From the NCBI GenBank assembly GCA_017416505.1, contig JAFQCI010000114.1:1-37723 (forward strand): a stretch of DNA of 37,723 bases. Direction: 5' to 3'. This DNA comes from Lachnospiraceae bacterium (GTDB lineage Bacteria > Bacillota_A > Clostridia > Lachnospirales > Lachnospiraceae). A model generated the notes under the pieces. The model was not told where the DNA came from. It saw nothing but the letters and a program-made list of their open reading frames with translations, and ran no database searches. The first letter of the stretch is position 1. Each line of letters starts with the position of its first letter. The position numbers and the translations under genes are program-made. This document shows, one piece after another, positions 26,473-35,551 of the stretch.

Positions 26473-27177
26473 ATGAAGGTATTAGTGATTATTCCTGCCT
26501 ACAATGAGGAAAAAAGCATTGAAAAAGTAGTGGAAAATTTAATAAACAATTATCCACAGTACGATTATCTGATTGTGAATGACGGCTCTAAGGATCGTAC
26601 AGAGGAGATATGTCGTGAGAAAAACTATAATTTTGTGACACTTCCTATTAATTTAGGAATCGGTGGCGGTGTTCAGACGGGATATATGTATGCGGTAAAA
26701 AATGATTACGACATTGCCATTCAGATTGACGGTGACGGACAGCATAATCCAGAGTATATCGAGAAATTGATAGAACCTATTGTAAAGGGAGAAGCGGATA
26801 TGACCATTGGCTCTCGCTTTATTGAAAAAGAAGGATTCCAAACTTCTTTTATGAGAAGACTGGGCATCAATATTATCCGGGGAGTCATTAAACTGTGTTG
26901 CGGTGTCACCATAAAGGATACTACCAGTGGATTCCGTGCTTCTTCCAAATCCTTAACAAAATATTTTTCAGAAAATTATGCTCAGGATTATCCGGAGCCG
27001 GAGGCAATCGTTACTTCTGTTTTAAATGGTTATTCGGTAAAAGAAGTTCCTGTAGTAATGAATGAAAGGGAAGAGGGTGTTTCTTCTATCAATGCGACCA
27101 AATCGGTTTACTATATGATAAAGGTATCTCTGGCATTGATTTTACACCGGCTGGGTTTTCAGAAAAAACGAAGTTAG
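26473..27177 (+). CDS. Polyprenyl-phosphate glycosyltransferase (DPM1-like GT2)
   Basis: A 234-aa soluble GT2 enzyme without C-terminal helices. It opens MKVLVIIPAYNEEKSIEKVV, with DGSKDRTEE, then DGDGQHNPEYI as the metal-binding DxD region and GSRFIEKEGF. It resembles dolichyl/undecaprenyl-phosphate mannosyl- or glucosyltransferases that make lipid-linked sugars at the inner membrane face. I prefer ATG 26473 (AAAGGA nine bases upstream) over a GTG at 26467. The following DUF2304 gene is a common partner and may provide the missing membrane anchor. Confidence 0.88.
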   Translation: MKVLVIIPAYNEEKSIEKVVENLINNYPQYDYLIVNDGSKDRTEEICREKNYNFVTLPINLGIGGGVQTGYMYAVKNDYDIAIQIDGDGQHNPEYIEKLIEPIVKGEADMTIGSRFIEKEGFQTSFMRRLGINIIRGVIKLCCGVTIKDTTSGFRASSKSLTKYFSENYAQDYPEPEAIVTSVLNGYSVKEVPVVMNEREEGVSSINATKSVYYMIKVSLALILHRLGFQKKRS

Positions 27178-27258
27178 GAAGTATCCGGTGGAAGGAAATC
27201 TGCAAAATGTGAAGTTTTTCAAAAAGGAACTTTGAAAGACTTTGGAACGGAGGAAAAA

Positions 27259-27624
27259 ATGAATCTTACTTTAAGGATATTTTTTGGAATTGTTGATTTA
27301 ATCTTCTTACTTGTCATATTAAATATGTTGAAAAAGAAGAGATTGAATTTAAAATACACCCTGACCTGGTTGTTTGCGGCATTGGCATTGTTAGTAGTGG
27401 ATTGTTTCCCTCAGATTATCGATGGAATTATGGAGCTGGTAGGCGTTGCCAGCCCGGTTAGTATGGTATTTGTATTGGAAGCTTTGTTTGTATTGGTAAT
27501 TTTATTGTCTTTGACAGCTATTGTTTCCCGTTTAACAGAGCAGGTATATCGGCTGACCCAGACCATTGCGATTATGGAAAAAAAGATTCGGGAATTAGAA
27601 GAGGGAAAAAACGGAAAAGAGTGA
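27259..27624 (+). CDS. DUF2304 small membrane protein
   Basis: A 121-aa protein with three hydrophobic segments (about 4-22, 31-49, 66-88) and a charged, probably coiled C-terminus (residues 89-121, MEKKIRELEEGKNGKE). It matches DUF2304, nearly always found next to a DPM1-like GT2. Start ATG 27259 has CGGAGG six bases before it. It is the last gene of the polysaccharide operon and probably tethers or assists the glycosyltransferase. Confidence 0.82.
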   Translation: MNLTLRIFFGIVDLIFLLVILNMLKKKRLNLKYTLTWLFAALALLVVDCFPQIIDGIMELVGVASPVSMVFVLEALFVLVILLSLTAIVSRLTEQVYRLTQTIAIMEKKIRELEEGKNGKE

Positions 27625-27641
27625 CGAAACTCATTTTAACG

Positions 27642-27739
27642 AATTGCACAATCTATGTTTTCGTGTAATATTTTGTCCTAATATGGAAGATGCTTTATCT
27701 TTTATAGGGGCATTGCAAGGGAACATAGATTGTGCAATT
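27642..27739. repeat. 18-bp perfect inverted repeat enclosing a 62-nt structured loop
   Basis: AATTGCACAATCTATGTT (27642-27659) is perfectly complementary to 27722-27739. The 62-nt loop contains a smaller hairpin AAGAT/ATCTT flanked by CCTA/TAGG. A short T run (TTTACT) follows the right arm. It lies 18 bases after the last polysaccharide gene, so it could end that transcript. The long loop and its inner stem also allow a processed RNA or a tiny palindromic element. Between it and the GH5 gene I see only the promoter at 27790-27818. Confidence 0.6.
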
Positions 27740-27789
27740 TTACTATAAAATTTAGTCAAAAATACGGAGAGGAAATGGTGGCATAATGA

Positions 27790-27818
27790 TTGACTCTGGT
27801 GTAAAAAGAAGATATCAT
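27790..27818 (+). promoter_or_regulatory. Promoter of the GH5 glucanase gene
   Basis: TTGACT (27790-27795), 17 nt, TATCAT (27813-27818). It leaves a 5' leader of roughly 110 nt before ATG 27935, long enough for regulation, though I see no known riboswitch. Confidence 0.5.
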
Positions 27819-27934
27819 ATATGTAGGACTTTGGTAAAATAGTACAGAAAGACTGTCAAATATTGTAGAGATTTGTATGAATTTGTTGTAGTTTTGCTGG
27901 CAAATCTAAAATAATCAGAGAGGACGGGACGAAC

Positions 27935-30181
27935 ATGAAGAAACGAAAAAAATTGCGGCAAGTCGTTTTGGTGATGCTTACCATGTTTACCATGCTGGGA
28001 ACCAGTATTGGAGTAATGGCATCAGAAACAAAGGAAACGGAAGAGGGAAAAGAATCTGCTGGAGGAACTGTGCCGGGTACTGCATTTGAAGTAGTAGCGG
28101 ATATGGGAATCGGCTGGAATTTGGGGAATTCCTTGGATGCCATGGTAAAAAGTAAAGGATATGACTTGAATTCGGAAACTTTTTGGAATAATCCGGTAGT
28201 TACCAAAGAACTGATTGATACCGTTGTAGCACAGGGATATGGTGCGATTCGTGTTCCAGTATCATGGTACAATCATATTGATGAAGATGGAAAGATTGAT
28301 GAGAATTGGCTGGCTCGTGTGGCAGAAGTGGTAAATTATTGTTTGGATAATGATGTATATGTCATCATTAATGTGCATCATGATGCCGGTATGGATGATA
28401 GTTATCGTTGGATTAATGCAGATGTAAAAACTTATGAGCAGGATTGCGAAAATTTGATAAATTTATGGTCACAAATCTCAGAATATTTTAAAGATTATGA
28501 TGAAAGATTGTTATTTGAAGCAACCAATGAAATTATGAATACAGATAAAATTTGGGATTGGGGTGTTTCTTGGGATGATTTTAGAGTAGTTCATGACTTA
28601 GACCAGGAATTTATTAATACCGTAAGAGCAACTGGTGGAAAGAATGCAAGCCGTTATTTGGTTTTAAGTACCTGGGGAGCATCACCAGATACTTGTCAGA
28701 TTGAGAATTTGTTTTATAAGGATTTTACAGATAGCATTCCAAATCATTTGATTATAAGTGTTCATAGTTATACAACGGATTCCGCTACGATTCAATATAT
28801 ATTTTCAAATTTGAAAAAGTATTCAGAAAAATATCAGGTACCATTTATTTTGGATGAATTTGGAACTAAAGCTTCGGTGGCATTGCAAACCAGAGAAGCT
28901 GTTGTTAAAGAATTTGTATCAACAGCAAAAGAGGCAGGAGTTACCTGTTTTTGGTGGGATAATGGTGGTGATTATGCACTATTTGACCGAAATACATATA
29001 AAATCTATTACCCAACGCTGATTGAAACGATGATGGATGCAGCAGGCATAAAAAAAGAAGAAGTTCATGAACATACGATAGTGATTGATAAAGCGATAGA
29101 GGCGACTTGTAAAACAGAAGGAAAGACAGAAGGAAGTCACTGTAGTGTATGTAATACAGTAATCAAGCCACAGGAAACCGTAGCGAAAAAAGAACATACC
29201 GTAGTGGTAGACAAGGCAGTAGAGGCAACTTGTAAAGAAGAAGGAAAGACGGAAGGAAGTCACTGTAGTGTATGTAATACAGTAATCAAGGCACAAGAAA
29301 CGGTAGCGAAAAAAGAACATACCGTAGTCATTGATAAACCTGCAGTAGAGGCAACCTGTAAAGAAGAAGGAAAGACCGAAGAAAGCCATTGCAGTGTATG
29401 TAATGAAGTATTACAAAAACAAGAAACTGTGGCAAAGAAAGAACATACGATAGTAATTGATGAAGCAGTAGCGGCTACAACAGAAAGCGAAGGAAAGACC
29501 GAAGGAAGTCATTGTAGTGTATGTAATGAAGTAATTAAGGCACAGGAAGTAATTCCTAAATTAGAAAGTGGCACAACTATCACTACAGGTTGGGTATCGA
29601 AAGATGGAAAAACTTATTATGTAAAAGAAAATGGTGCATATGCCACAGGCTGGTTAAAGCTTGGGGAGAAATACTATTATCTGGATTATGATGGAACAAT
29701 GCAAACCGGATGGTTGAAATACAGAGGTGCATGGTATTATTTGAATACCGATGGAATAATGGCAACGGGTTGGATCAAAGAAGGAAACAACTGGTATTAC
29801 TTAAACAGTAATGGTTCCATGAAAACAGGTTGGTTAAAAGAAGGTAGTACATGGTATTACCTGGGAAGTTCCGGAGTAATGGCGACAGGATGGATTAAAG
29901 ATGGTGGAAAATGGTATTATCTGAATGGATCCGGAGTTATGCAGGTTGGCTGGATAAAAGTTGGTGGACAATGGTATTATCTTGGAAACTTAGGTTCCAT
30001 GGTAACCGGCTGGTTCCGGCAAAATAATATCTGGTATTATTTGAATGGTAATGGAGCCATGTTAAACGGCTGGCAGCAAATCAGAGGAAAATGGTATTAT
30101 TTTTATTCATCAGGAAAAATGGCTGCCAATACAAAGATTGGTTCCTATTTTGTAAACTCAAATGGTGAATGGGTGAAATAG
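27935..30181 (+). CDS. Secreted GH5 endoglucanase with four Cys-rich repeats and wall-binding tail
   Basis: A 748-aa exoenzyme. Signal peptide 1-29 (basic start, hydrophobic VVLVMLTMFTML, cleavage after GVMA). GH5 domain about 50-372, with GIGWNLGNSLDA, GYGAIRVPVSW, NVHHD (H148, H149), acid/base E199 in LFEATNEI, and nucleophile E308 in FILDEFG. Next are four repeats of 41-42 residues (379-541) with consensus HTxVIDKAVEATCKEEGKTEGSHCSVCN...QETVAKK. Last, about eight 20-residue CW_binding/choline-binding-like repeats (551-748, TGWxKxGxxWYYLxxxGxM). It probably cleaves beta-1,4-glucans while held on the cell wall. The fourth Cys-rich repeat has lost its first cysteine (TTESEG). It is the only gene of its transcript. 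Confidence 0.92.
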   Translation: MKKRKKLRQVVLVMLTMFTMLGTSIGVMASETKETEEGKESAGGTVPGTAFEVVADMGIGWNLGNSLDAMVKSKGYDLNSETFWNNPVVTKELIDTVVAQGYGAIRVPVSWYNHIDEDGKIDENWLARVAEVVNYCLDNDVYVIINVHHDAGMDDSYRWINADVKTYEQDCENLINLWSQISEYFKDYDERLLFEATNEIMNTDKIWDWGVSWDDFRVVHDLDQEFINTVRATGGKNASRYLVLSTWGASPDTCQIENLFYKDFTDSIPNHLIISVHSYTTDSATIQYIFSNLKKYSEKYQVPFILDEFGTKASVALQTREAVVKEFVSTAKEAGVTCFWWDNGGDYALFDRNTYKIYYPTLIETMMDAAGIKKEEVHEHTIVIDKAIEATCKTEGKTEGSHCSVCNTVIKPQETVAKKEHTVVVDKAVEATCKEEGKTEGSHCSVCNTVIKAQETVAKKEHTVVIDKPAVEATCKEEGKTEESHCSVCNEVLQKQETVAKKEHTIVIDEAVAATTESEGKTEGSHCSVCNEVIKAQEVIPKLESGTTITTGWVSKDGKTYYVKENGAYATGWLKLGEKYYYLDYDGTMQTGWLKYRGAWYYLNTDGIMATGWIKEGNNWYYLNSNGSMKTGWLKEGSTWYYLGSSGVMATGWIKDGGKWYYLNGSGVMQVGWIKVGGQWYYLGNLGSMVTGWFRQNNIWYYLNGNGAMLNGWQQIRGKWYYFYSSGKMAANTKIGSYFVNSNGEWVK
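29072..29560 (+). repeat. Four tandem coding repeats of 123-126 bp
   Basis: Units begin at 29072, 29195, 29318 and 29444 (spacing 123, 123, 126). The first two and the end segments are nearly identical at DNA level (e.g. GGAAGTCACTGTAGTGTATG occurs in units 1 and 2), showing recent duplication. The region encodes the Cys-rich linker of the GH5 protein. Confidence 0.85.
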
Positions 30182-30238
30182 TGACTGCAAAACAATGAAA
30201 TCATGAGGAAATGGTTTTAAAATAATTTCTTAAACTAG

Positions 30239-30289
30239 AAAACCAATCATGGAGTAACTTGAGAAAGTAACTCCATAGATTGGTTTTTT
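30239..30289. terminator. Bidirectional terminator between GH5 and amidase genes
   Basis: AACCAATC (30241-30248) pairs with GATTGGTT (30278-30285), continued inside by ATGGAGTAACTT/AAGTAACTCCAT with one mismatch. TTTTG follows on the plus strand and AAAA precedes on the other, so it can end both convergent transcripts. Confidence 0.8.
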
Positions 30290-30306
30290 GTTGCTATAAA
30301 AGTTTT

Positions 30307-31527
30307 TTACTTTTTGCGACGTCGTTTTTTTAAAATCATTTTTAGTGTCATAACGCTCATCAACACAAAGAATAGTACAATGCCTATGATGGATGGAATT
30401 GAAATATTAGATATGAATGAAAAGTTTTCATCCTTTATTATGGAACTTACTTCTGTACTTAGGGTTTCTTGCTCCTTAAAATCACTCGTATTTTCCGTTT
30501 TGTTATTTCCTGCCTCATTCTGTTTTCTTTCGTTATTGTCTACCCCATTCTCATTCGTAGAAAACGAAACAAAAAGTGGCTGGCTGGAAGTATCCAGATT
30601 ATACTGATTATAGACTTTTACTACAATGTTTACTTCTGAATCGGTAATATCAGAAAGAAGAAGGAATGTTACATTTTCCACTTCTGTCTCCATCCAGGGA
30701 ATCAAATCGGAAAAGGTATTACCTCCATCTAAGGAATAAGAGTAATATAACAACTCTGAATCATTATCATATGCCCATATGGAAAATTCAGCAATTCCTG
30801 TTTCCTCTGGTCCATTTTCGAGCTGTACGATACATTGATCCGGTGGAGTTAGATCCTGATACATCACCGTTTCCGGGACAGGTACGTCTATATTAAGATA
30901 ATATGAATAATCCACCCCGGTTTCAGAATTACTTAATCCCAGAAATTTTGCCACGCCAGTGGCATCAGCAAAACCAAATCTTACATAATCTTCTTCCTCA
31001 TCCAGATAAGGATAGTCATTCTCATGGTCGAGATAGCAATGTTCCACAATCATTCCGTTGATTCCGAGTTTTTCACACTCCCGGATGATTCCATAATAAT
31101 CACTGCCAGAATCATTGACCTTGGTTTTGACGCCACGATTCAGCACTCCCATTTGGCGAAATTCATCTAAAATAATACTGCCTAATTGTTGCCCTTCGAC
31201 ATAATGTTGTCCCCTGCTGGGAATCCAAACCTCGCTTCCATAAAAAAGATGCTCCTCTGAGGCGTTATAATGGATGCTGATAAGATAATCCGCATTTACA
31301 CTTTTGGCAAATTCTGCTCTTTCTTTTAAACTCATTTTCGTATCTGCACTGTCATGGGTAAGGTAAACGGTCACGCCGTCATAGGAAGAAAGTTCTTCAT
31401 ACATAGCTTTAGCTGTAGTCATATTAATGTGACGTTCGGTGATACCATAGTAGGATGCACCGTCTGTAGCTTCCCCTTCGGTACCACCATGCCCAGGGTC
31501 AATAACGATGACAAGTTCTTTTGGCAT
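30307..31527 (-). CDS. N-acetylmuramoyl-L-alanine amidase (Amidase_3), tail-anchored
   Basis: A 406-aa zinc amidase that should cut the MurNAc-L-Ala bond of peptidoglycan. The catalytic domain (4-195) has the Amidase_3 zinc ligands H13 (DPGHGG), E31 (TERH) and H86 (SIHYNAS), and catalytic E162 (VEHCYL). Residues 215-330 look like a beta-rich domain with an exposed-surface pattern (SYSLDGGNTFSD). A low-complexity polar linker (about 332-370) leads to one hydrophobic helix (about 375-398) and a KKRRRKK tail. There is no N-terminal signal peptide: the protein begins directly MPKELVIVIDPGHGG, and AAAGGAGGA six bases before the ATG supports that start. It follows the DUF2339 gene with no gap. Confidence 0.85.
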   Translation of the reverse strand: MPKELVIVIDPGHGGTEGEATDGASYYGITERHINMTTAKAMYEELSSYDGVTVYLTHDSADTKMSLKERAEFAKSVNADYLISIHYNASEEHLFYGSEVWIPSRGQHYVEGQQLGSIILDEFRQMGVLNRGVKTKVNDSGSDYYGIIRECEKLGINGMIVEHCYLDHENDYPYLDEEEDYVRFGFADATGVAKFLGLSNSETGVDYSYYLNIDVPVPETVMYQDLTPPDQCIVQLENGPEETGIAEFSIWAYDNDSELLYYSYSLDGGNTFSDLIPWMETEVENVTFLLLSDITDSEVNIVVKVYNQYNLDTSSQPLFVSFSTNENGVDNNERKQNEAGNNKTENTSDFKEQETLSTEVSSIIKDENFSFISNISIPSIIGIVLFFVLMSVMTLKMILKKRRRKK

Positions 31528-33675
31528 TTACGATTCCTCCTTTACTGATTGCTCTGCAATAATGTGTTTACTAAGCATGTTGTAAATAAAGTTGATGATA
31601 AAACATAGGACACCGCAAATCATCAGTGCTGTGACGGTTCCTAGGGTGCTGGAATAGTCCACATCGAACAAAATAAGTTTTACTACACTCATCATAGTCA
31701 GAAACAATCCATAAATACGCAGGGACTTTAATTTGAATTTGAATCCGATAAGGATTGCGATCACAGCAATGCACAATAACAAAATACTAAATAAAATTCT
31801 GTTTGAAATTGGAGTACTGTAAAATACAGCAGACAGATAAATAGTGATTTTGATTCCAACGTAAAATCCAGCCCAAAGTTTTTGTGGATGCTGCATTAAA
31901 AATTGTTTCACCCCGATAAAGCATAAAAGGGAGGTAGCAATAATTAAAAGTAAATATCCCCAATCCGGTATAGAATCATATAAACAAGTTACACCAATGA
32001 ATAATAACAGGATATTTTCGGCACGAAGGAAAAATTCCATATATTTTTCTGTTTTGCTTAAATCTTTGTAATTTTTCGTAAAGTCTGATTTTAAAGCAAA
32101 GATTTGCAATGGTGTCAGTAACAAAACATAAATCATACCTTGGCTTAAGGTTACGAAATCTTCCGAACGTAAAAAGTAATTTAAGTCCCCGGCCGGTTGG
32201 AAACAATATATCAGGAAGAGAAAATATATCGCGGCTTTTGTGATCCCACTGTAACTATCAAGATATTTTTTCTGCAACCAAAAAGCAACGAAAAAGGTAG
32301 CCATTGTGAGGAAAAAATGCAGTAAGTCACTGTTAGAACCGGTCCAAAAGTGTATAAATAATACAATTAAGCCTAAGGCTTGATAAAGCTTCTTTCCTTT
32401 ATAAAATCCGTAAAACAATAATGGAACAATCAAAAGCACAAGTAAGCTGTAATTATCCCAATTCAAGTTGAAGAAACAGATTACTACTAATAACAGAAGA
32501 TAAGGAATATTCAGTATGGAAATAAAGTTAGTAAGTTTTCGCTCACCATATTTCTCCACCAAAATCTCTAAACATAATATTGCCACGATACCAAAAATAA
32601 GGTCTAAAATGTTTATAAACTGTGTCGATATTCCAAGCCCTAAACGAAGCATTCCTGTTGTTTCTCCGTAAATACTATAAATACAGAAGAAATATATGGA
32701 TGCCAGGAAAGTAGAAAAACTTTTATTTTGTTCCATTCCCGCTTTTGCCGTTTTGTGGAAGTGGTAAAGGGAGTAAGCAAATAAAATCAACATTATGGCA
32801 AAATAAATCAAGGTAAATATTACGCTGGTATCTTTTTCTTCCATATAGGAACGAGAAAGGCTGTAATTTCTTGATGCGATAAGGATACAGCTAACAATAG
32901 TGCCCATTGTGGATAAGGTACGTAATTTCTGATGATTTTCCACAGCACAGATACGAAGATATAAAATATCTGCTACCAGGAAAAAGATAAAGAACGAAAA
33001 CCATAAAAAGTCAGACATGGTTTCGTTTGTTACACCAAAAAGAATGGATAAATATAATCCACATTGTCCAATGATGCAAAGCAAAGTACTTTCATATTTT
33101 TTACTAAGCAATGACATACCTAATAACCAGACAAGTAACAAAGAATATAACCCTAATTCAGATAAAAATTCGAAATATATTGTGTTAATAATCAGTGTTA
33201 TGTAAAAACAACCCATTCCACAACCGATAACGGATAAGGAAAAGGCATTTTTAAGCTTGGTTTGCAATAAAAGTCCAATGGCTGTAATAAGAAAACTTCC
33301 TGCAAAGAGTAAAATGGACCTTCCCATATTCCCTAGATTCTGATAGATGAAAGTTCCAAACACAATAAAAGCAATAAAAAACAGAATAGAAGCCAAAATA
33401 CCAATTACATTTTTACCAATGGTGGTTTCCAGATTCTCTTTTTTGGAAGCTGAAACCTGTTTTTGGGTGTTAGAAACTGGTTTGTTTGTAGTATTTTTTG
33501 TTGAAATTCCATTTGGATTCTCCAAAACCGGTCTTTGGACTGCCTTGTTTCCGGATGATACAGGGCGGGCAGTGGCAGTTGCTTTGTTGGAAAGCTGTAG
33601 TTTAAGCTGAGTTACCTCTTTTTCCAGTCCCAGAACTTTTTCTTCCAGTGCCTGTAAGCGTTCCTCTGTAGTCAT
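31528..33675 (-). CDS. DUF2339 multi-spanning membrane protein
   Basis: A 715-aa protein. An N-terminal coiled coil (about 1-30, TEERLQALEEKVLGLEKEVTQLKLQL) and a polar Thr/Asn/Lys linker (31-85) precede the marker segment IGKNVIGILASILFFIAFIVFGTFIYQNLGNMGR. About eighteen to twenty hydrophobic helices fill the rest. This is the DUF2339 layout; its function is not known. I start at 33675, where GGGAGG lies seven bases upstream, not at 33735. Its stop codon directly abuts the amidase start, so the two are one operon and probably act together at the envelope. Confidence 0.85.
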   Translation of the reverse strand: MTTEERLQALEEKVLGLEKEVTQLKLQLSNKATATARPVSSGNKAVQRPVLENPNGISTKNTTNKPVSNTQKQVSASKKENLETTIGKNVIGILASILFFIAFIVFGTFIYQNLGNMGRSILLFAGSFLITAIGLLLQTKLKNAFSLSVIGCGMGCFYITLIINTIYFEFLSELGLYSLLLVWLLGMSLLSKKYESTLLCIIGQCGLYLSILFGVTNETMSDFLWFSFFIFFLVADILYLRICAVENHQKLRTLSTMGTIVSCILIASRNYSLSRSYMEEKDTSVIFTLIYFAIMLILFAYSLYHFHKTAKAGMEQNKSFSTFLASIYFFCIYSIYGETTGMLRLGLGISTQFINILDLIFGIVAILCLEILVEKYGERKLTNFISILNIPYLLLLVVICFFNLNWDNYSLLVLLIVPLLFYGFYKGKKLYQALGLIVLFIHFWTGSNSDLLHFFLTMATFFVAFWLQKKYLDSYSGITKAAIYFLFLIYCFQPAGDLNYFLRSEDFVTLSQGMIYVLLLTPLQIFALKSDFTKNYKDLSKTEKYMEFFLRAENILLLFIGVTCLYDSIPDWGYLLLIIATSLLCFIGVKQFLMQHPQKLWAGFYVGIKITIYLSAVFYSTPISNRILFSILLLCIAVIAILIGFKFKLKSLRIYGLFLTMMSVVKLILFDVDYSSTLGTVTALMICGVLCFIINFIYNMLSKHIIAEQSVKEES

Positions 33676-33706
33676 AATATTCCTCCCTCTAAGTATAGAT
33701 GAAGAA

Positions 33707-33735
33707 ATTATACCATATTCTATATTTGAGGGCAA
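33707..33735 (-). promoter_or_regulatory. Promoter of the DUF2339-amidase operon
   Basis: On the minus strand: TTGCCC (33730-33735), 17 nt, TATAAT (33707-33712) with a TG extension (TGGTATAAT). It lies about 32 bases before the chosen start at 33675 and supports that start over 33735. Confidence 0.65.
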
Positions 33736-33775
33736 GAAAGGGAATGGTCCTGTAGGGGAGAACTGAAGGGAAAAG

Positions 33776-33829
33776 GTTACTGTACAGACAGCACCAAAAC
33801 ACTTGCTGTTTTGGTGCGTAAGAACGTGA
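33776..33829. repeat. 54-bp direct repeat, copy 1
   Basis: Identical over 54 bases to 37583-37636. It starts GTTACTGTACAGACA and contains a perfect 11-bp hairpin (GCACCAAAACA, loop CTTGC, TGTTTTGGTGC; 33791-33817), ending GCGTAAGAACGTGA. It is intergenic, between the divergent DUF2339 and MATE genes. Confidence 0.85.
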
Positions 33830-33864
33830 AAAGCTTCGTGTTATTTAGAGTGATAAATCAGTTA

Positions 33865-33894
33865 TTGCAAAAGGGTAATCAGGTGTGATAGAAT
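33865..33894 (+). promoter_or_regulatory. Promoter of the MATE gene
   Basis: TTGCAA (33865-33870), 18 nt, TAGAAT (33889-33894) with an upstream TG (extended -10). The leader to the MATE start is about 100 nt. Confidence 0.45.
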
Positions 33895-34000
33895 GGGACA
33901 AAATTAGCCGACGTTATGGTGAATTATTACGGATGAACAAAAGAATGAAAAGGATGAGGGCAGTTTCGCAGCCGTGCTTGCGGACTGTATGGGTGTAAAA

Positions 34001-35392
34001 ATGAAACAGAATAAATTGATAGGAGATAAAAATTTTTATAAACGAGTCATGCTGATTGCCATTCCGGTTATGATACAAAATGGTATCACCAATTTTGTCA
34101 GTATGCTGGATAATATTATGGTAGGACAGATTGGAACAGACCAGATGTCCGGTGTCGCCATTGTAAACCAATTGATGTTTGTATTTAATATCTGTATCTT
34201 TGGCTCCATATCCGGTCCCGGAATTTTTGGGGCGCAGTATTATGGAAAAAAGGATTATGAGGGTGTAAAAAGTATCTTTCGTGCCAAAGTACGGATATGT
34301 AGTGTGATTGCTATGATTGGGCTGTCAGTCTTTTTGCTTTTTTCGGAGGATTTGATACGTCTTTACCTTCATGAAGGTGGCGAAGTAGGAAGTTTGGAAA
34401 ATACCCTGATGTTTGCAAAGCAATATTTGTTTATTATGCTTGTGGGTCTGATTCCATTTACTATTTCACAAATTTATTCCTCTACCCTCAGGGAATGTGG
34501 GGAAACCGTTGTTCCAATGATTGCAGGGATTGCGGCAGTATTGGTGAATTTAGGATTTAATTATGTATTTATTTTTGGTAATTTTGGTGCTCCAAGGTTA
34601 GGTGCCAATGGTGCAGCCATTGCTACAGTGATTTCCAGATTTATTGAATGTATGATTGTAGTAGGATGGACCCATAAAAAGAAAGAAAAAAATCCATTTA
34701 TCTGTGGTGTGTACCGGACTCTTAAGGTGCCAAAGCAGATTGCTATGGAAGTCTTGAAAAAGGGAAGTCCGTTGCTGGTAAATGAGGCATTGTGGGCGGC
34801 TGGTACGGCGGTTATTATGCAATGCTATGCGTACCGGGGCTTGACTGCGGTGGCAGCATTTAACATTACTTCTACCATTAACAACGTGTTTAATGTAGTG
34901 TTTATTGCACTTGGAAACAGTATTTCTATTATTTTGGGGCAGCTTTTAGGTGCTGGGAAATTGGAAGAAGCCAAGGATTCCGCAACAAAACTGATTACGT
35001 TTTCTGTGGTTTCCTGCATTCTGGTAGCAGGCATTATGGCATTATTTTCAAATGTTTTCCCTTCTATCTATCAAACAGAAGAAGTGGTAAAAGAACTTGC
35101 CTCAAAATTAATTTTAGTGGCAGCTTGTTCCCTTCCGCTACAGGCATTTACTAATGCTTCTTACTTTACACTTAGAAGTGGAGGAAAAACCTTCGTTACC
35201 TTCTTATTTGACAGCGTGTATGTATGGGTGATTATGATACCACTCGCCTTTGCTTTATCGAAGTATACGGTACTTTCTACTGTGCTGGTATATTTAATTG
35301 TTCAAGGCAGTGAGTTTTTTAAATGCTATATCGGTTTTAAAATGGTAAAAAGTGGAGTCTGGATAGTAAATATGGTAAACAATGAGGATTAA
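34001..35392 (+). CDS. MATE family multidrug/Na+ antiporter
   Basis: A 463-aa exporter with twelve hydrophobic segments in two related halves. The N-terminal half begins MKQNKLIGDKNFYKRVMLIAIPVMIQNGITNFVSMLDNIMVGQIGT in pattern (the usual MatE opening, with the family's ...DNIMVGQ), and the second half opens MEVLKKGSPLLVNEALWAAG. It would expel cationic drugs or metabolites using a Na+ or H+ gradient. The start is uncertain: ATG 34001 fits the family length, but no clear Shine-Dalgarno precedes it; GTG 33974 and ATG 33989 are alternatives in frame. It is a single-gene unit. Confidence 0.85.
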   Translation: MKQNKLIGDKNFYKRVMLIAIPVMIQNGITNFVSMLDNIMVGQIGTDQMSGVAIVNQLMFVFNICIFGSISGPGIFGAQYYGKKDYEGVKSIFRAKVRICSVIAMIGLSVFLLFSEDLIRLYLHEGGEVGSLENTLMFAKQYLFIMLVGLIPFTISQIYSSTLRECGETVVPMIAGIAAVLVNLGFNYVFIFGNFGAPRLGANGAAIATVISRFIECMIVVGWTHKKKEKNPFICGVYRTLKVPKQIAMEVLKKGSPLLVNEALWAAGTAVIMQCYAYRGLTAVAAFNITSTINNVFNVVFIALGNSISIILGQLLGAGKLEEAKDSATKLITFSVVSCILVAGIMALFSNVFPSIYQTEEVVKELASKLILVAACSLPLQAFTNASYFTLRSGGKTFVTFLFDSVYVWVIMIPLAFALSKYTVLSTVLVYLIVQGSEFFKCYIGFKMVKSGVWIVNMVNNED

Positions 35393-35551
35393 ATGTGTCT
35401 GGGAAAATATGCGGTAGCTTATGGATAAGATGTATGATAACAATTATTAAACATTGTATCCAAAAGATATTTTGATAAAAACTAACCGAAATATTTTTTA
35501 GAATTGCTATGTAATGAATTTATATAATAGTGTATATAATATAGGTTTACA

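Noticed and set aside
33934..34014. Short basic reading frame (26 codons) overlapping the MATE start as a leader peptide
   Set aside because: No Shine-Dalgarno precedes its ATG and nothing in the composition suggests an attenuator peptide.
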